This document shows, one piece after another, positions 44,307 through 53,877 of a stretch of DNA of 64,000 nt. The notes beneath the pieces were generated by a model. The model made no database searches. It saw nothing but the letters and a program-made list of their open reading frames with translations, and was not told the DNA's origin. The position numbers were made by a program, and so were the translations under genes. The DNA is from an uncultured Bacteroidota bacterium (GTDB lineage Bacteria > Bacteroidota > Bacteroidia > NS11-12g > UBA9320), in NCBI GenBank assembly GCA_937124965.1, contig CAKZLB010000074.1, forward strand, positions 1-64,000. The letters are read 5' to 3'. How positions within the stretch are numbered: the stretch's first letter is position 1; each line of letters opens with the position of its first letter.

Positions 44307-44672
44307 TCAGATAATTCGGCTTGAGTTACGTTTGGCGGTTATCATACACTTTACAAATATGGCAATGAGTTCATTACATTCAACAAAAGATGTCTTTAAC
44401 AAGTCTGGTTCAGGATACATTTTACTCTTTTGGATAATTTCCAAACAAGTTAACGTTTCACGTAATTCTTTTAAAGCAATACTGAGCTTATGAAAATCTT
44501 TGTGAGATTCTGCCGACTTTGCTTCACTATAGTTTAAAGCTGGAGAAGCGCTTGATCGTATTAGTTGGTGACCAAATGATTTACTAAACTCCTGTTCAAT
44601 CAATGTTTTGCCAATTTTTATATTCAAGATTGAAAATTCAATACACCTATCGCGCAAGTTTCGTTTGGTCAT
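44307..44672 (-). CDS. four-helix-bundle protein (S23/intervening-sequence-protein family)
   Basis: 121 residues, almost entirely helical. The N-terminus (LRDRCIEFSILNIKI) and LIRSSASPALNYSEAKSAES are the hallmark of the S23 family of four-helix-bundle proteins. These were first noted inside 23S rRNA intervening sequences and are related to the Avd accessory protein of diversity-generating retroelements. Length is typical. No reverse transcriptase or variable repeat is present nearby. The gene is enclosed by inverted heptad repeat arrays (44271-44301 and 44872-44927), which suggests a small self-contained element. The biochemical role is unknown; nucleic-acid binding is the usual guess. Confidence 0.88.
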   Translation of the reverse strand: MTKRNLRDRCIEFSILNIKIGKTLIEQEFSKSFGHQLIRSSASPALNYSEAKSAESHKDFHKLSIALKELRETLTCLEIIQKSKMYPEPDLLKTSFVECNELIAIFVKCMITAKRNSSRII

Positions 44673-44871
44673 AATTTTTTCAGCAAGCTAAATAGTTGCA
44701 AGGGATTATTATTTAATTAATCTCCCAAAATACTCATTTGACAATTCAAAGTCACAAAAAAAAACTATGAATGGTGCTTTCTAACTCAATGAACTCTTTC
44801 ACTATTTATGTGGGAGTACGAAGTCGAACCTTCCACTACTCGTTTTGTAATTCTTACCCACTCCGTTCTAA

Positions 44872-44927
44872 CTTCAGCCTTCAGCCTTCAGCCTTCAAAC
44901 TTCTGACTTCAAACCTCTCCCTTCTCA
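44872..44927 (-). repeat. right heptad array (eight CTTCnnn units on the plus strand)
   Basis: Eight units with exact 7-base period: CTTCAGC three times, CTTCAAA, CTTCTGA, CTTCAAA, CCTCTCC, CTTCTCA. On the minus strand they read GAAG-type, inverted relative to the left array. The array overlaps the 3' end of trhO. Confidence 0.8.
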
Positions 44928-45931
44928 AACCGTCCTTTACTAAAAATACGAACGCCTTTGTCTTTGCCTTTTCGCAAAGCACGTTGATCTTCCTCGGGGA
45001 GTGCGGCGATAGTTTGACAAGCTTCAGAACAGCAACCGTCATACTTTTCACCACAAGATTTGCATTGAATAAATAAAAGATTACAAGCCTTGTTTTTGCA
45101 GTTAACATGTTCATCAAATGGTTCACCACACTGATGACAATTTGCAATTACATCGTCCGTGATTCGTTCATGTAAACGCTCATCGAAAACAAAATTTTTG
45201 CCTATGAATTTATTAGGAAGACCGTTCTCTTTTGCGTCGCGACTGTATTTGATAATTCCACCTTCCAAATGGTAGACATTTTCAAAACCATTGTATTTCA
45301 AATATGCACTGGCCTTTTCACACCGAATTCCTCCGGTGCAATACATCACCACGGGTTTTTCCTTTTTGTCTTCTAATTCTTCAACCACCAACGGCAACTG
45401 TTCTCTGAACGTATCAACATCTGGACACCACGCGCCTTTGAAATGACCAACTTCACTTTCATAGTGGTTGCGCATGTCGATTATTATGGTGTCTGGATTT
45501 TCAGTTAAGGCATTAAAATCCTTCGCGTCCAAATAGTCAGCTGGGGAGGTAATATCAAAAATATCGTCCTCAAGTCCGTCAGCTACAATTTTGTTTTTTA
45601 CTTTAATAGAAAGCTTGAAAAAGGATTTTCCATTGTCTTCTACGGCATAGTTTAGTCGAACATCTTCCAAAAAGGTAATATCGGACAAGTGACTTTTAAA
45701 GATATCAAGGTTTTTTGTTGGCACGCTTAACTGAGCATTAATGCCTTCTGTCGCCACGTAAATTCGACCTAATACACCTGCCTCTCCAAAATGAAGATAT
45801 ATATGATCTCTAAAAACTTGGGGATTGCCAATTTTGGCGTATTTGTAAAACGAAATAGTCGTGCGTTTTTCATTGCTCTGCTTAATTCGCTCCTTTAACT
45901 CTTCCCCATTAATAGTATTATGCAATTTCAT
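44909..45931 (-). CDS. trhO: tRNA uridine(34) hydroxylase, rhodanese-type
   Basis: 340 residues. An N-terminal ferredoxin-like domain (about 1-120, with YVATEGINAQLS) is followed by a rhodanese domain whose loop VMYCTGGIRCEK carries the catalytic Cys198. The C-terminal 75 residues hold several Cys pairs (CHQCG, CKSCG), probably a zinc site. TrhO (YceA) proteins hydroxylate U34 of certain tRNAs in an oxygen-dependent way. The last residues (EKGEV) and the TGA stop are encoded by heptad repeat sequence, which may have replaced the original terminus. A -7 box lies 25 bases upstream of the start. Confidence 0.92.
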   Translation of the reverse strand: MKLHNTINGEELKERIKQSNEKRTTISFYKYAKIGNPQVFRDHIYLHFGEAGVLGRIYVATEGINAQLSVPTKNLDIFKSHLSDITFLEDVRLNYAVEDNGKSFFKLSIKVKNKIVADGLEDDIFDITSPADYLDAKDFNALTENPDTIIIDMRNHYESEVGHFKGAWCPDVDTFREQLPLVVEELEDKKEKPVVMYCTGGIRCEKASAYLKYNGFENVYHLEGGIIKYSRDAKENGLPNKFIGKNFVFDERLHERITDDVIANCHQCGEPFDEHVNCKNKACNLLFIQCKSCGEKYDGCCSEACQTIAALPEEDQRALRKGKDKGVRIFSKGRFEKGEV

Positions 45932-45955
45932 GTTACACCCTTTTTAATGGTAATG

Positions 45956-45963
45956 CAAAAATA
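45956..45963 (-). promoter_or_regulatory. -7 box (TATTTTTG) of trhO
   Basis: A perfect TAnnTTTG on the minus strand, 25 bases before the trhO ATG. No TTTG at the expected -33 distance. Confidence 0.5.
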
Positions 45964-46035
45964 TGATAACCCAGGAAATCTTGAGAAATGATATTCTTCA
46001 TGTAACTTGTGGCCTCATTTACTGGTATTAATAAC

Positions 46036-46482
46036 ATGGGAGTATCAAATTTTTTAAAGAATCTATTTGGCAAGGCCAAAGAGACCGCAGATGAAATGGC
46101 ACATGACGCGTCAGAAGCCGCAACAAAACTGAAGACAGAAGCCTCTGAAATGGCTCACAAGGTTAGCGAAAAAGCAAAACACGTCGTGGAAGAGATAAAA
46201 GAGGAGTCCGCTGAATTAATGGAGGATGCAAAAGAGGTTGGAGGAAAAATTAAAGAAAAAGCATCAGAAGCATATGATGAATTAAAAGAAGAAACCCAAG
46301 AACTTGCAGAAGATGCAAAAGAAATGGGCGGCAAAATCAAATCTAAAGTTTCTGAAGTAGCAAACGACGTTAAACAAAAGGTGGAAGATTTTGTTGATGG
46401 TGATGAAGACCCAAAAACAAGTCCACCAGAGGAAAATGCAACGTCTGAGCCAACAACAGAATCACCAGAGACTAAACAGTAA
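46036..46482 (+). CDS. LEA-like / YtxH-like amphipathic helical repeat protein
   Basis: 148 residues from the ATG at 46036; a frame extension to 46009 lacks support. After a short start (MGVSNFLKNLFGKAKE) the protein is Lys/Glu/Ala-rich with repeated 11-residue-like helical units, such as EEIKEESAELMEDAKEVGGK and ELAEDAKEMGGKIKSK. The pattern matches late-embryogenesis-abundant-type and YtxH-like stress proteins. The last 25 residues are Pro/Glu/Thr-rich and disordered. No signal peptide. A role in desiccation or general stress is inferred from composition alone. Confidence 0.7.
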   Translation: MGVSNFLKNLFGKAKETADEMAHDASEAATKLKTEASEMAHKVSEKAKHVVEEIKEESAELMEDAKEVGGKIKEKASEAYDELKEETQELAEDAKEMGGKIKSKVSEVANDVKQKVEDFVDGDEDPKTSPPEENATSEPTTESPETKQ

Positions 46483-46545
46483 AAATTATGCTATGCAGCG
46501 ATTTTACAATTGTTGGTGTCATATAGTAACCTGAGTTAGTGTGAT

Positions 46546-49500
46546 ATGAACCATGGAATCTTAAGTAATGTACTTTTTGCATTTGCTTTCCTAAGCCTAT
46601 GGTTCTTCGTAAGCCCAAAATCACATGCACAATGTTCATCAATTTCTATTGATGTAGACACTAATAAATCCTGTGCACCAGGAATTTTTGAATTTGTTGT
46701 TAAAGGCAGTCCCTCTGGGGCAACATTTGTTTGGGATTTTAATAAAGGTGGAGCTAGTCCTGGAACGGACACGTTTCGTTTAATTGAACCGAATCCCCGT
46801 AAAATACCTGTTACGCTTTACACATATCTAACTTCTGGAGCTGTTTGCACGACCAAGGTTAACACTATTGCCGAGGTTTTCGGTCGCCCAATTCCAAGTG
46901 CATCCATCAATGATCGAGTTTTTTGCAACACGTCAGAATCATATGAACTCATTGATAAAACAGTAAATTCTGTTTTTCGAATTTGGACAATTGAGGGCAC
47001 CAACTATGGAGATACGGCAAAGTCCAGAACTGGAAAATTTACTTCCGACGGAGACAAAACTATTTCGTTGATGGTTGAAGACGTGAATGGTTGTCGAGGT
47101 GTAAAGAGTTTTCCAGATTGGGCTACAGTATTGTCGAATAAAAAGATTGAAATTGTTGGGGTTCGAAATATAGGATGTGTGAACACCGACATGAGTTTTT
47201 CGTTTAATTCTGATTTTAAACCCAGTGAACTTAGTACAGTAAATTGGAAGTTTGATCACGGGTTTCCTGCCACAAGTACAGATCTTAAACCATCGAATAT
47301 TAAGTATTCAAACGGTGGTAAGTATGATGTTTCCCTCACACTGGAATCTAAAAATGGATGCACTTATACAAGTAAGTCTGTTGGGTTAGCTCAGCCAAAG
47401 GATTCTGTTGTACTAGATGTTTTTGTGGGTGATTCTGCTATTTGTGCGACCAAGAATGTTAAGATTGTTGTTCGAAATAATGGTCTTTATGGTCCACTGA
47501 CCTTTGATGTTCCTTCGATAAAACCAGAGCAGTTTGATTCTTTATCGCCGCTTGTGCGAACTATTAACTTTACGGATGCAGGGAACTATGATTTGAGCAT
47601 AACCTACCAAGATTCGTTTTGTACCTCGAGATACGTCGAGAAAGATTTTATAGTTGCTAAACGAGTAACCGCTCAAATCAGTTCAAATCAATACTACGAT
47701 TGCGAGGTTCCTTTTTTAGCAAAGCTTAAAGACAATAGTTACACATCTGAGGTTGGAAACGTTACCTATCGCTGGCTTGTTTTTGATACGTTAGGCAATT
47801 TAATCACAGGATCTACAAAAAAAGACTTTGACTTTGTTGTAAAGGATTCTGGGTATTATGATGTTGAACTTACTGTTACCCACGAAAACGGTTGCTCTGA
47901 TTCTGTACTTCGGACTAAGTTTATACGAGCCGATTCGATTCGAATTGATTACGATCCAATATCAGAGGTTGTTTGTTTGAATCAGGAGGTTCAGATATTT
48001 AACTTTTCTTTTTCAAGCTCATATAAAGAGAGCGACTACTTTGTTTGGAAACTTTACAAACACGGCGACACATCGAAAGCAATAGATAGTTCATACAAAA
48101 GAGATCCTACTTTTATCGCTAAATACAAAGGAAGTTATGACTTAAAAGTGTTTGCGTCTAACGCTCTGGGGTGCACACAAACCGATTTTAGGGAAAATGC
48201 TTTTGAGGTTAATGAGCCAAAGGCAGGTTTTCGAGTCGAACGCACTACTCATTGTCCATCGGATACTTTTTCTTTGATATCTAGCAACTCACCAGAAAAA
48301 GGAGAGTACATAAGTCGTTGGGTTATATACAACGATAAAGACACAGTGTTTGCTGGTGGAAAAAGGCCTATAGTCGAAGTTGATAGCCCTGGAGAATATT
48401 CAGTAAATTATAGTATTTCCGTCTTTGGATTTTGCCGTGATACCGCCATAAAAAGTAATATTATATCGATTACAGGTATACAATCTCAAATAAAGACTGA
48501 ATCGAAACGAGCCTGTAAGAATTTGCCCTATAGCCCAGAAGCATCGTACCGAAATTATGTTAGTGCATCAGATGACACCACTGTTTACTTCAGTTGGACC
48601 GTTTCACCTAAAGAAGCAACGATAATTGATGAAGCTAGTAATAGGCCAAAAATCTATTTCTCAAAAGACGGTTTTTATAGAATTCAACTGATTTGTACAA
48701 ATGCTTTTGGTTGTGCTGATACATCAATAATGGACAGCGTCCAGGTGGGTTTACAACCTGAAATTGACTTTTTGGATACTGCTGTTTGCGCGGGAACTGG
48801 TCTTCGTTTTATACAGGCTACAGATAGTTTTACAAATCGTTTTTATTACCGACTGTCACCTACTGAGAATTTTACAGTTAAAACCAGCGTCTCCGACACT
48901 CAAAGCATAGTTGTGAATAAGCAAGGTGTTTATGATTTTTCAATAATTGCTAGTCGTGATTCTATTTGCTTTGACACTACTTCGACTAAAATTTATATCG
49001 TATCGCCAATAGCAGACTTTGAGGCTCTTGATAGTAATTTGTATTGTGCGCCAGTTTACCAACGATTTGTATCTACTTCACAATTTGCAGATACATTATT
49101 TTGGGATTTTGGTGATGGTAAAAAATTGAAAACAGATTTGTCGAAAGTTACAACACTCTATGAGCAAAATACGGGCAATCTAAATCCATATACAGTTCGA
49201 TTAATAGCGAAGAATCGAAGTGGTTGTTCAGATACATTGGTAAAGAATAAACTTGTGAAGGTTGATGGGCCGTCAATTCAGCTGGAATTACTCCCAAATA
49301 GGGGATGTGAACCACTGGAAGTGATGTTTACAGGGGCGACAGAAAACGTACACAAAATGTACATTGATTATGGAGATGGTGGTGAGTTTGGGTATAGTTT
49401 AGGTCAGTCTCATACGTATTTTAACAAGTGGAGAATTGTTGAAACAACATATGATCCTGTGGTTCTGGTTGTAGATAAAAACGGTTGCCAGACTGCAGTT

Positions 49501-51387
49501 AAAAGTGATTCAACAATTTATGTAAAACCTTCACCAACGGCTGAAGCTGTTGTAGACGATACGATAGCATGCTATGATCTTACAACACGCTATTACTATA
49601 TTGGTAAAGATGCAACAAAATGGTATTGGGATTTTGATGGGAACGGTACGCTGGATGACAGTAGCTCGATTGGCCTTCATTCTTATAAGACACCAGGGAG
49701 GTACGGACTAACGCTAATTAGTGAGAACAGCTTTGACTGCCATGATACCTTCGTAACCCCGGTTCATGTAGTAAAAGGTCCAGAGATAAAAATAGTAAAA
49801 AATGATGTGTTGTGCATTAACTCTATAATCGAAATCGCCGACGGAACATTGCTTGATACCACATTTAATTCACGGAAGTGGACAATCACATCTGGTTTGG
49901 ATGAATGGTTTTCCACTGATTCCAACTTTACATATCCTTCTACCAAATCAGGGATACTAAATATTAAACTAGAGGTTTCAGATATAATTGGTTGTGTTGG
50001 GAGTGACTCCACCACGGTTACGATTAAAGACTCGGCAAATTCAAATCCCGCTGAAATTAAAGTGGTAACAGTTTCTGAAGAGGGTTTTGGGGACATCACA
50101 GCTAGTAAATCAGGTTTAGGATATCAATTCACACAAATCGAAAAGAAAAATGATTTTGGTGGATTTGATAATTGGTCTTTAAAGAGCGTCAATCAAACGG
50201 GTAATGTGGATTCTTTCAGTGCAACATCAACTAAACCTCAATGTTATAAAATACAACACATCGATAGCTGTGGTTTTAAGAGTAAAAAATCTCCAGAACA
50301 TTGTACGATATATCTTAAAGTGGTTTCTGTTGAATCAGGAAAAAACGATTTGAATTGGACAAAATATATTGGTTGGAACGTCGATAAATATCAAATCATT
50401 CGAACGGTTGAAGGCGTTACAAGCATGCTTGCAGAGGTTAATGGTAATGTGCTTAATTATTCCGATACGCTGCTTTGCGATAAAAATTATTGTTACAAAA
50501 TTGTTGGAATAAATGAGTCACTAAACGTATCTAGTCAAAGTAATTCTGTTTGTTCGAGACCTGTTTATAATGGGAATACTACGTTTTCAAATATTCAGGT
50601 CGTTTCGGTTGTTGATAATAGCTACATTCAAGTCACAGCCGAAGGATCTGTTGGAGATTTTATTATCACTAAAGAAATCAACCCAACCAATCAAGTTAAA
50701 CTAACTAATAATCAAAAAGAGTATTACGATTATAATGTAGATGTATCAAGTTATAGTTATGAATACAGCATAAAGCAAATTGACTATTGTGGTGATACTT
50801 CTCAAAGCGGTCAAATTGGTAAGTCTATCTTATTTGATCTTGAAAAAGAAGGGTTGGATTTGACTATGCATTGGACGGCTTATAAATCATGGAAAAATGG
50901 GGTTAAGGAATATATAGTATATCGTAATAAGGGAGGTTCATTTGTGGAATTTAAGTCAATAACTGGATCAGATACTGCTGTTCATATAAAAGCTTCAGGT
51001 GAAGTTGGGTCATCAAACTGCTTTAAGGTAGTAGCTGTTTCTGAAAATGGCTTACGAAGTGAATCTAATATTCGTTGCATCACGGGTGAGCCAGTAGTAT
51101 TCATTCCAAATGCGTTTTCACCCGACGATGATGATTTAAATGAAGGTTTAAAACCGTACTCACTATTTATTAAAAGTCCTAAAGTGTATGAAGATGGCCT
51201 ATATATTTTCTCTGTTTACAATCGATGGGGAGAGTTATTATTTTCAACAAACGACCCAGAGTTAGGGTGGGATGGAACCTATATGAATAATGAACTTCCG
51301 CAAGGAAACTATATGTACACCTTGCGTTTGAAAGGACTTGATAACAAGATTCAAAATTTTTCAGGTCTTGTTACTTTGGTTCGATAA
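46546..51387 (+). CDS. giant PKD-repeat surface protein with T9SS type B (gliding-motility-type) sorting domain
   Basis: 1613 residues with a signal peptide ending SHAQ (about residue 29). Much of the length is PKD-like and Ig-like beta modules, such as VTLYTYL, YDVSLTLESKNGC, LFWDFGDGKKL and WYWDFDGNGTLDDSS, usually with paired Cys. Residues about 1250-1500 look like fibronectin-type modules (CYKIQHIDSCG, CYKIVGINESL). The final 95 residues are the gliding-motility-associated C-terminal domain: FIPNAFSPDDDDLNEGLKP, VYNRWGELLFST and GWDGTYMNNELPQGNYMY. It is a T9SS-exported adhesin-like protein. It converges with the SGNH-like gene, overlapping it by 17 bases. Confidence 0.9.
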   Translation: MNHGILSNVLFAFAFLSLWFFVSPKSHAQCSSISIDVDTNKSCAPGIFEFVVKGSPSGATFVWDFNKGGASPGTDTFRLIEPNPRKIPVTLYTYLTSGAVCTTKVNTIAEVFGRPIPSASINDRVFCNTSESYELIDKTVNSVFRIWTIEGTNYGDTAKSRTGKFTSDGDKTISLMVEDVNGCRGVKSFPDWATVLSNKKIEIVGVRNIGCVNTDMSFSFNSDFKPSELSTVNWKFDHGFPATSTDLKPSNIKYSNGGKYDVSLTLESKNGCTYTSKSVGLAQPKDSVVLDVFVGDSAICATKNVKIVVRNNGLYGPLTFDVPSIKPEQFDSLSPLVRTINFTDAGNYDLSITYQDSFCTSRYVEKDFIVAKRVTAQISSNQYYDCEVPFLAKLKDNSYTSEVGNVTYRWLVFDTLGNLITGSTKKDFDFVVKDSGYYDVELTVTHENGCSDSVLRTKFIRADSIRIDYDPISEVVCLNQEVQIFNFSFSSSYKESDYFVWKLYKHGDTSKAIDSSYKRDPTFIAKYKGSYDLKVFASNALGCTQTDFRENAFEVNEPKAGFRVERTTHCPSDTFSLISSNSPEKGEYISRWVIYNDKDTVFAGGKRPIVEVDSPGEYSVNYSISVFGFCRDTAIKSNIISITGIQSQIKTESKRACKNLPYSPEASYRNYVSASDDTTVYFSWTVSPKEATIIDEASNRPKIYFSKDGFYRIQLICTNAFGCADTSIMDSVQVGLQPEIDFLDTAVCAGTGLRFIQATDSFTNRFYYRLSPTENFTVKTSVSDTQSIVVNKQGVYDFSIIASRDSICFDTTSTKIYIVSPIADFEALDSNLYCAPVYQRFVSTSQFADTLFWDFGDGKKLKTDLSKVTTLYEQNTGNLNPYTVRLIAKNRSGCSDTLVKNKLVKVDGPSIQLELLPNRGCEPLEVMFTGATENVHKMYIDYGDGGEFGYSLGQSHTYFNKWRIVETTYDPVVLVVDKNGCQTAVKSDSTIYVKPSPTAEAVVDDTIACYDLTTRYYYIGKDATKWYWDFDGNGTLDDSSSIGLHSYKTPGRYGLTLISENSFDCHDTFVTPVHVVKGPEIKIVKNDVLCINSIIEIADGTLLDTTFNSRKWTITSGLDEWFSTDSNFTYPSTKSGILNIKLEVSDIIGCVGSDSTTVTIKDSANSNPAEIKVVTVSEEGFGDITASKSGLGYQFTQIEKKNDFGGFDNWSLKSVNQTGNVDSFSATSTKPQCYKIQHIDSCGFKSKKSPEHCTIYLKVVSVESGKNDLNWTKYIGWNVDKYQIIRTVEGVTSMLAEVNGNVLNYSDTLLCDKNYCYKIVGINESLNVSSQSNSVCSRPVYNGNTTFSNIQVVSVVDNSYIQVTAEGSVGDFIITKEINPTNQVKLTNNQKEYYDYNVDVSSYSYEYSIKQIDYCGDTSQSGQIGKSILFDLEKEGLDLTMHWTAYKSWKNGVKEYIVYRNKGGSFVEFKSITGSDTAVHIKASGEVGSSNCFKVVAVSENGLRSESNIRCITGEPVVFIPNAFSPDDDDLNEGLKPYSLFIKSPKVYEDGLYIFSVYNRWGELLFSTNDPELGWDGTYMNNELPQGNYMYTLRLKGLDNKIQNFSGLVTLVR

Positions 51388-52423
51388 TCTTTTTAAGACT
51401 GTTCGCTACATTTTGTCCGATTGCTTTTCTACCAGCTTCATCGTAATGTTCTGTTGGAAAAACGGCGCGATCTAAAAAATGTAAACTTCCTAATAATTCC
51501 ATATTGTCTACGACTAAGACACCACGTTCAGTATATCGATTGACAAGGAAATCCCGGTTTTGTCTCATCAACCAAACCAAATTACTCCCCACATACTGCT
51601 GTGCATCCTCAACGTTCTCTGCGAGCAGGTTGAAAACAAGATTGATGTTCTTTTGCCCTGCAACGGCAACCATCTCATCAAATGCTTGAACCATAGGATT
51701 GGATTCATCAATTTGAAAGGCGTACGCCTTAATACTTTGGTCAGCCAGCACTCTCAGTTTCATATTCTCCACGCCATTGCTATCTGGAAATTTTGTCGTT
51801 TCACACCACCGTCTGATGGTATTTGGATCGAAAGTAATCGAATCTACTGTCGATTTAAGTGTATCAGTTGTCCATGCTTTCCAAAGTAATATGTCACGCG
51901 CATGAGCATCTTTATTGTCGTAGTGGTTTAACGAAACAAACAATCGATTCAGTAAAGGTGGTTGTGGTTGGTATAATCTAGCGGTCATTTGCAAACCAGC
52001 TTCATCTTCACCATAAATAACGTCTTGATTAAACGTTCTCATGTTAAGTGTTACTATGATTGTCTTGACTGATGAAGAAGTATCTATTTGTTCTATCAGA
52101 GGAAGAAAAAGTTGAGCATGATAAGCTCCGTGATTAATTACACCAATTCGTCTAGAGGGGAAACTTAAATCTATATAATCACTAATACGAAGTTTGGCGG
52201 TGTCGTTTGGACCAATTGTAAAGTTCGAAGACTCTGCAAAGTAGAGCATGTCTGACGTATCTTGAATTGCGTGCAATTCGTCCAACATTGTGCCATGCTT
52301 TTTTAGGTCCGACGACCAGACATATTCTGTATATATACGATTGAATCCGTATAAAACTACAGCGATTACCAATAATCTTGGTACGACTTTCTTAATAAAC
52401 GATATGAAGTGGTTATCAGCCAT
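51371..52423 (-). CDS. MBOAT partner protein (AlgJ/DltD-like, SGNH-type)
   Basis: 350 residues from the ATG at 52423, overlapping the MBOAT stop (TAATG); longer frames into the MBOAT gene are rejected. One N-terminal membrane helix (about 12-30) anchors it, with the rest outside the cytoplasm. LYFAESSNFTIGPND may be the serine block I, and the C-terminal FPTEHYDEAGRKAIG resembles the DxxH block of SGNH/AlgX-type acyl transferases, although the spacing is unusual. With the MBOAT membrane acyltransferase it likely moves acyl groups, for example acetyl, onto a surface polymer or lipid. The acceptor is unknown. Confidence 0.7.
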   Translation of the reverse strand: MADNHFISFIKKVVPRLLVIAVVLYGFNRIYTEYVWSSDLKKHGTMLDELHAIQDTSDMLYFAESSNFTIGPNDTAKLRISDYIDLSFPSRRIGVINHGAYHAQLFLPLIEQIDTSSSVKTIIVTLNMRTFNQDVIYGEDEAGLQMTARLYQPQPPLLNRLFVSLNHYDNKDAHARDILLWKAWTTDTLKSTVDSITFDPNTIRRWCETTKFPDSNGVENMKLRVLADQSIKAYAFQIDESNPMVQAFDEMVAVAGQKNINLVFNLLAENVEDAQQYVGSNLVWLMRQNRDFLVNRYTERGVLVVDNMELLGSLHFLDRAVFPTEHYDEAGRKAIGQNVANSLKKIIEPK

Positions 52424-53838
52424 TAGAATTGAAAGTAAATAAATGGATGATTCGTTACCCCAGCCCAAGCTGATATGCACCATATTAAACCGCAATAAAT
52501 TATCCAACGCATAAGCATTGGTAATTTATCCATTAACCGATCAAAACGCGAATTATAAAGTAGAATCTCGAAAATGAGAAAAATTAATAGAATAATTACT
52601 AAGGCAGTTTCAATAGTTAACGTTTGACTGCCTACACTATTCATTAATGCGCTATAATGACCTGGTAAATCCGTTAGGTTATCAATTCTAAAAAACAACC
52701 ATGCGATGTTTACTGCAGCAAAAATTAATATACCTCCAACCAATTTACGTAACAGGTTTTTTTGTAAATGTTTAGATGGTTTAATGGCTCTTTCAACTAG
52801 GTAAAGAAGCCCATGAATTCCGCCCCAAATGAGGAAGGTATAATTAGCACCATGCCAGAAACCACTGATAATAAATACGGCCAAGATGTTTATTACCCAT
52901 CGAAACAAACTGACTTTGTTTCCACCTAACGGAATATATAAGTAGTCTCTAAACCACGTTGATAGTGAAATATGCCACCGACTCCAAAATTCACTAATGC
53001 TTGTGCTAAAGTATGGAGTCTTGAAGTTGTCGATCAAATTAATTCCTAAACATAAAGCAGCTCCTTGAGCAATGAGAGAATAACCTGCAAAATCAGCATA
53101 TATCTGTAAACCAAAACCAAATGTTCCAAACCAGGTACTAAAGCCATTGAAAACAGACGGATCAGCATAGACCTTATCAACAAGAGGGGATAGGTTGTCG
53201 GCGATGCACATTTTTATAAAAAAACCGTAAAGCATTAGTCGGAAGGCTTTTTGGAAATTCCGATACTTCAATCCATGATTTTCTTGAAGTTGTGGCATCA
53301 AGCTAGAGAAACGTTCAATAGGGCCGGCAACTAATTGCGGAAAGAATGTCACAAATAAAGCAAACTTACCAAGATGTCTTTCTGGTTCAATACGGTTGTG
53401 ATAAACGTCTAATGTGTAACTTAGGGTTTGAAAGGTGTAAAACGAAATACCAACAGGAATTGAGAAGTAGACTCCCTGAAGAATTAATCCTAATATTGGG
53501 TGGTCAGCGGTATATATATTTACCAGCATTGGATCCATTGCAGGAATAAAAAGCCTTAGGTATTTAAAAATAAAGAGCAATCCAATATTAGAAGCTAAAC
53601 TTAAACCAAGTAATAATTTTCGCTTGGATGAATGCGTTGTTCTAGAAATTAATTGGGCTACATAAAAGTCTACCACAGTTGAAAAAACGATTAACGTCAA
53701 GAACTCGATTTTCCATGAGCCATAGAAAAAGTAGCTTGCACCAAGAAGAAGTGCCCAACGATATTTGTTTGGCAAGGCATAGTAAAGGATTAATACTATG
53801 GGAAGAAAAATAAGAAAGTTGACCGAATTAAATAACAA
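52423..53838 (-). CDS. MBOAT family membrane-bound O-acyltransferase (AlgI/DltB-like)
   Basis: 471 residues with about eleven membrane helices. The MBOAT core is visible: FPQLVAGPIERFSSLMPQL, a conserved FWSRWHISLSTWFRDYLYIP segment and GFWHGANYTFLIWGG with the invariant His. AlgI and DltB relatives pass acyl groups across the inner membrane to an exported partner, here the next gene downstream with which it overlaps by one base. It is preceded by a promoter box 20 bases upstream and is divergent from the small outer-membrane-type gene at 53878. Confidence 0.93.
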   Translation of the reverse strand: MLFNSVNFLIFLPIVLILYYALPNKYRWALLLGASYFFYGSWKIEFLTLIVFSTVVDFYVAQLISRTTHSSKRKLLLGLSLASNIGLLFIFKYLRLFIPAMDPMLVNIYTADHPILGLILQGVYFSIPVGISFYTFQTLSYTLDVYHNRIEPERHLGKFALFVTFFPQLVAGPIERFSSLMPQLQENHGLKYRNFQKAFRLMLYGFFIKMCIADNLSPLVDKVYADPSVFNGFSTWFGTFGFGLQIYADFAGYSLIAQGAALCLGINLIDNFKTPYFSTSISEFWSRWHISLSTWFRDYLYIPLGGNKVSLFRWVINILAVFIISGFWHGANYTFLIWGGIHGLLYLVERAIKPSKHLQKNLLRKLVGGILIFAAVNIAWLFFRIDNLTDLPGHYSALMNSVGSQTLTIETALVIILLIFLIFEILLYNSRFDRLMDKLPMLMRWIIYCGLIWCISAWAGVTNHPFIYFQF

Positions 53839-53857
53839 GGCGTTTTTTCGTTACTTG

Positions 53858-53865
53858 CAAAAATA
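53858..53865 (-). promoter_or_regulatory. -7 box (TATTTTTG) of the MBOAT pair
   Basis: A perfect TAnnTTTG on the minus strand, 20 bases before the MBOAT ATG, in the 39-base gap between divergent genes. Confidence 0.5.
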
Positions 53866-53877
53866 TTTAAATAGCGG

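Noticed and set aside
44307-44672. diversity-generating retroelement, suggested by the Avd-like four-helix-bundle protein
   Set aside because: No reverse transcriptase, template/variable repeat pair or C-type lectin target in the window.
44872-44927. CRISPR-like array
   Set aside because: The units are contiguous 7-mers with no spacers and no cas genes nearby.
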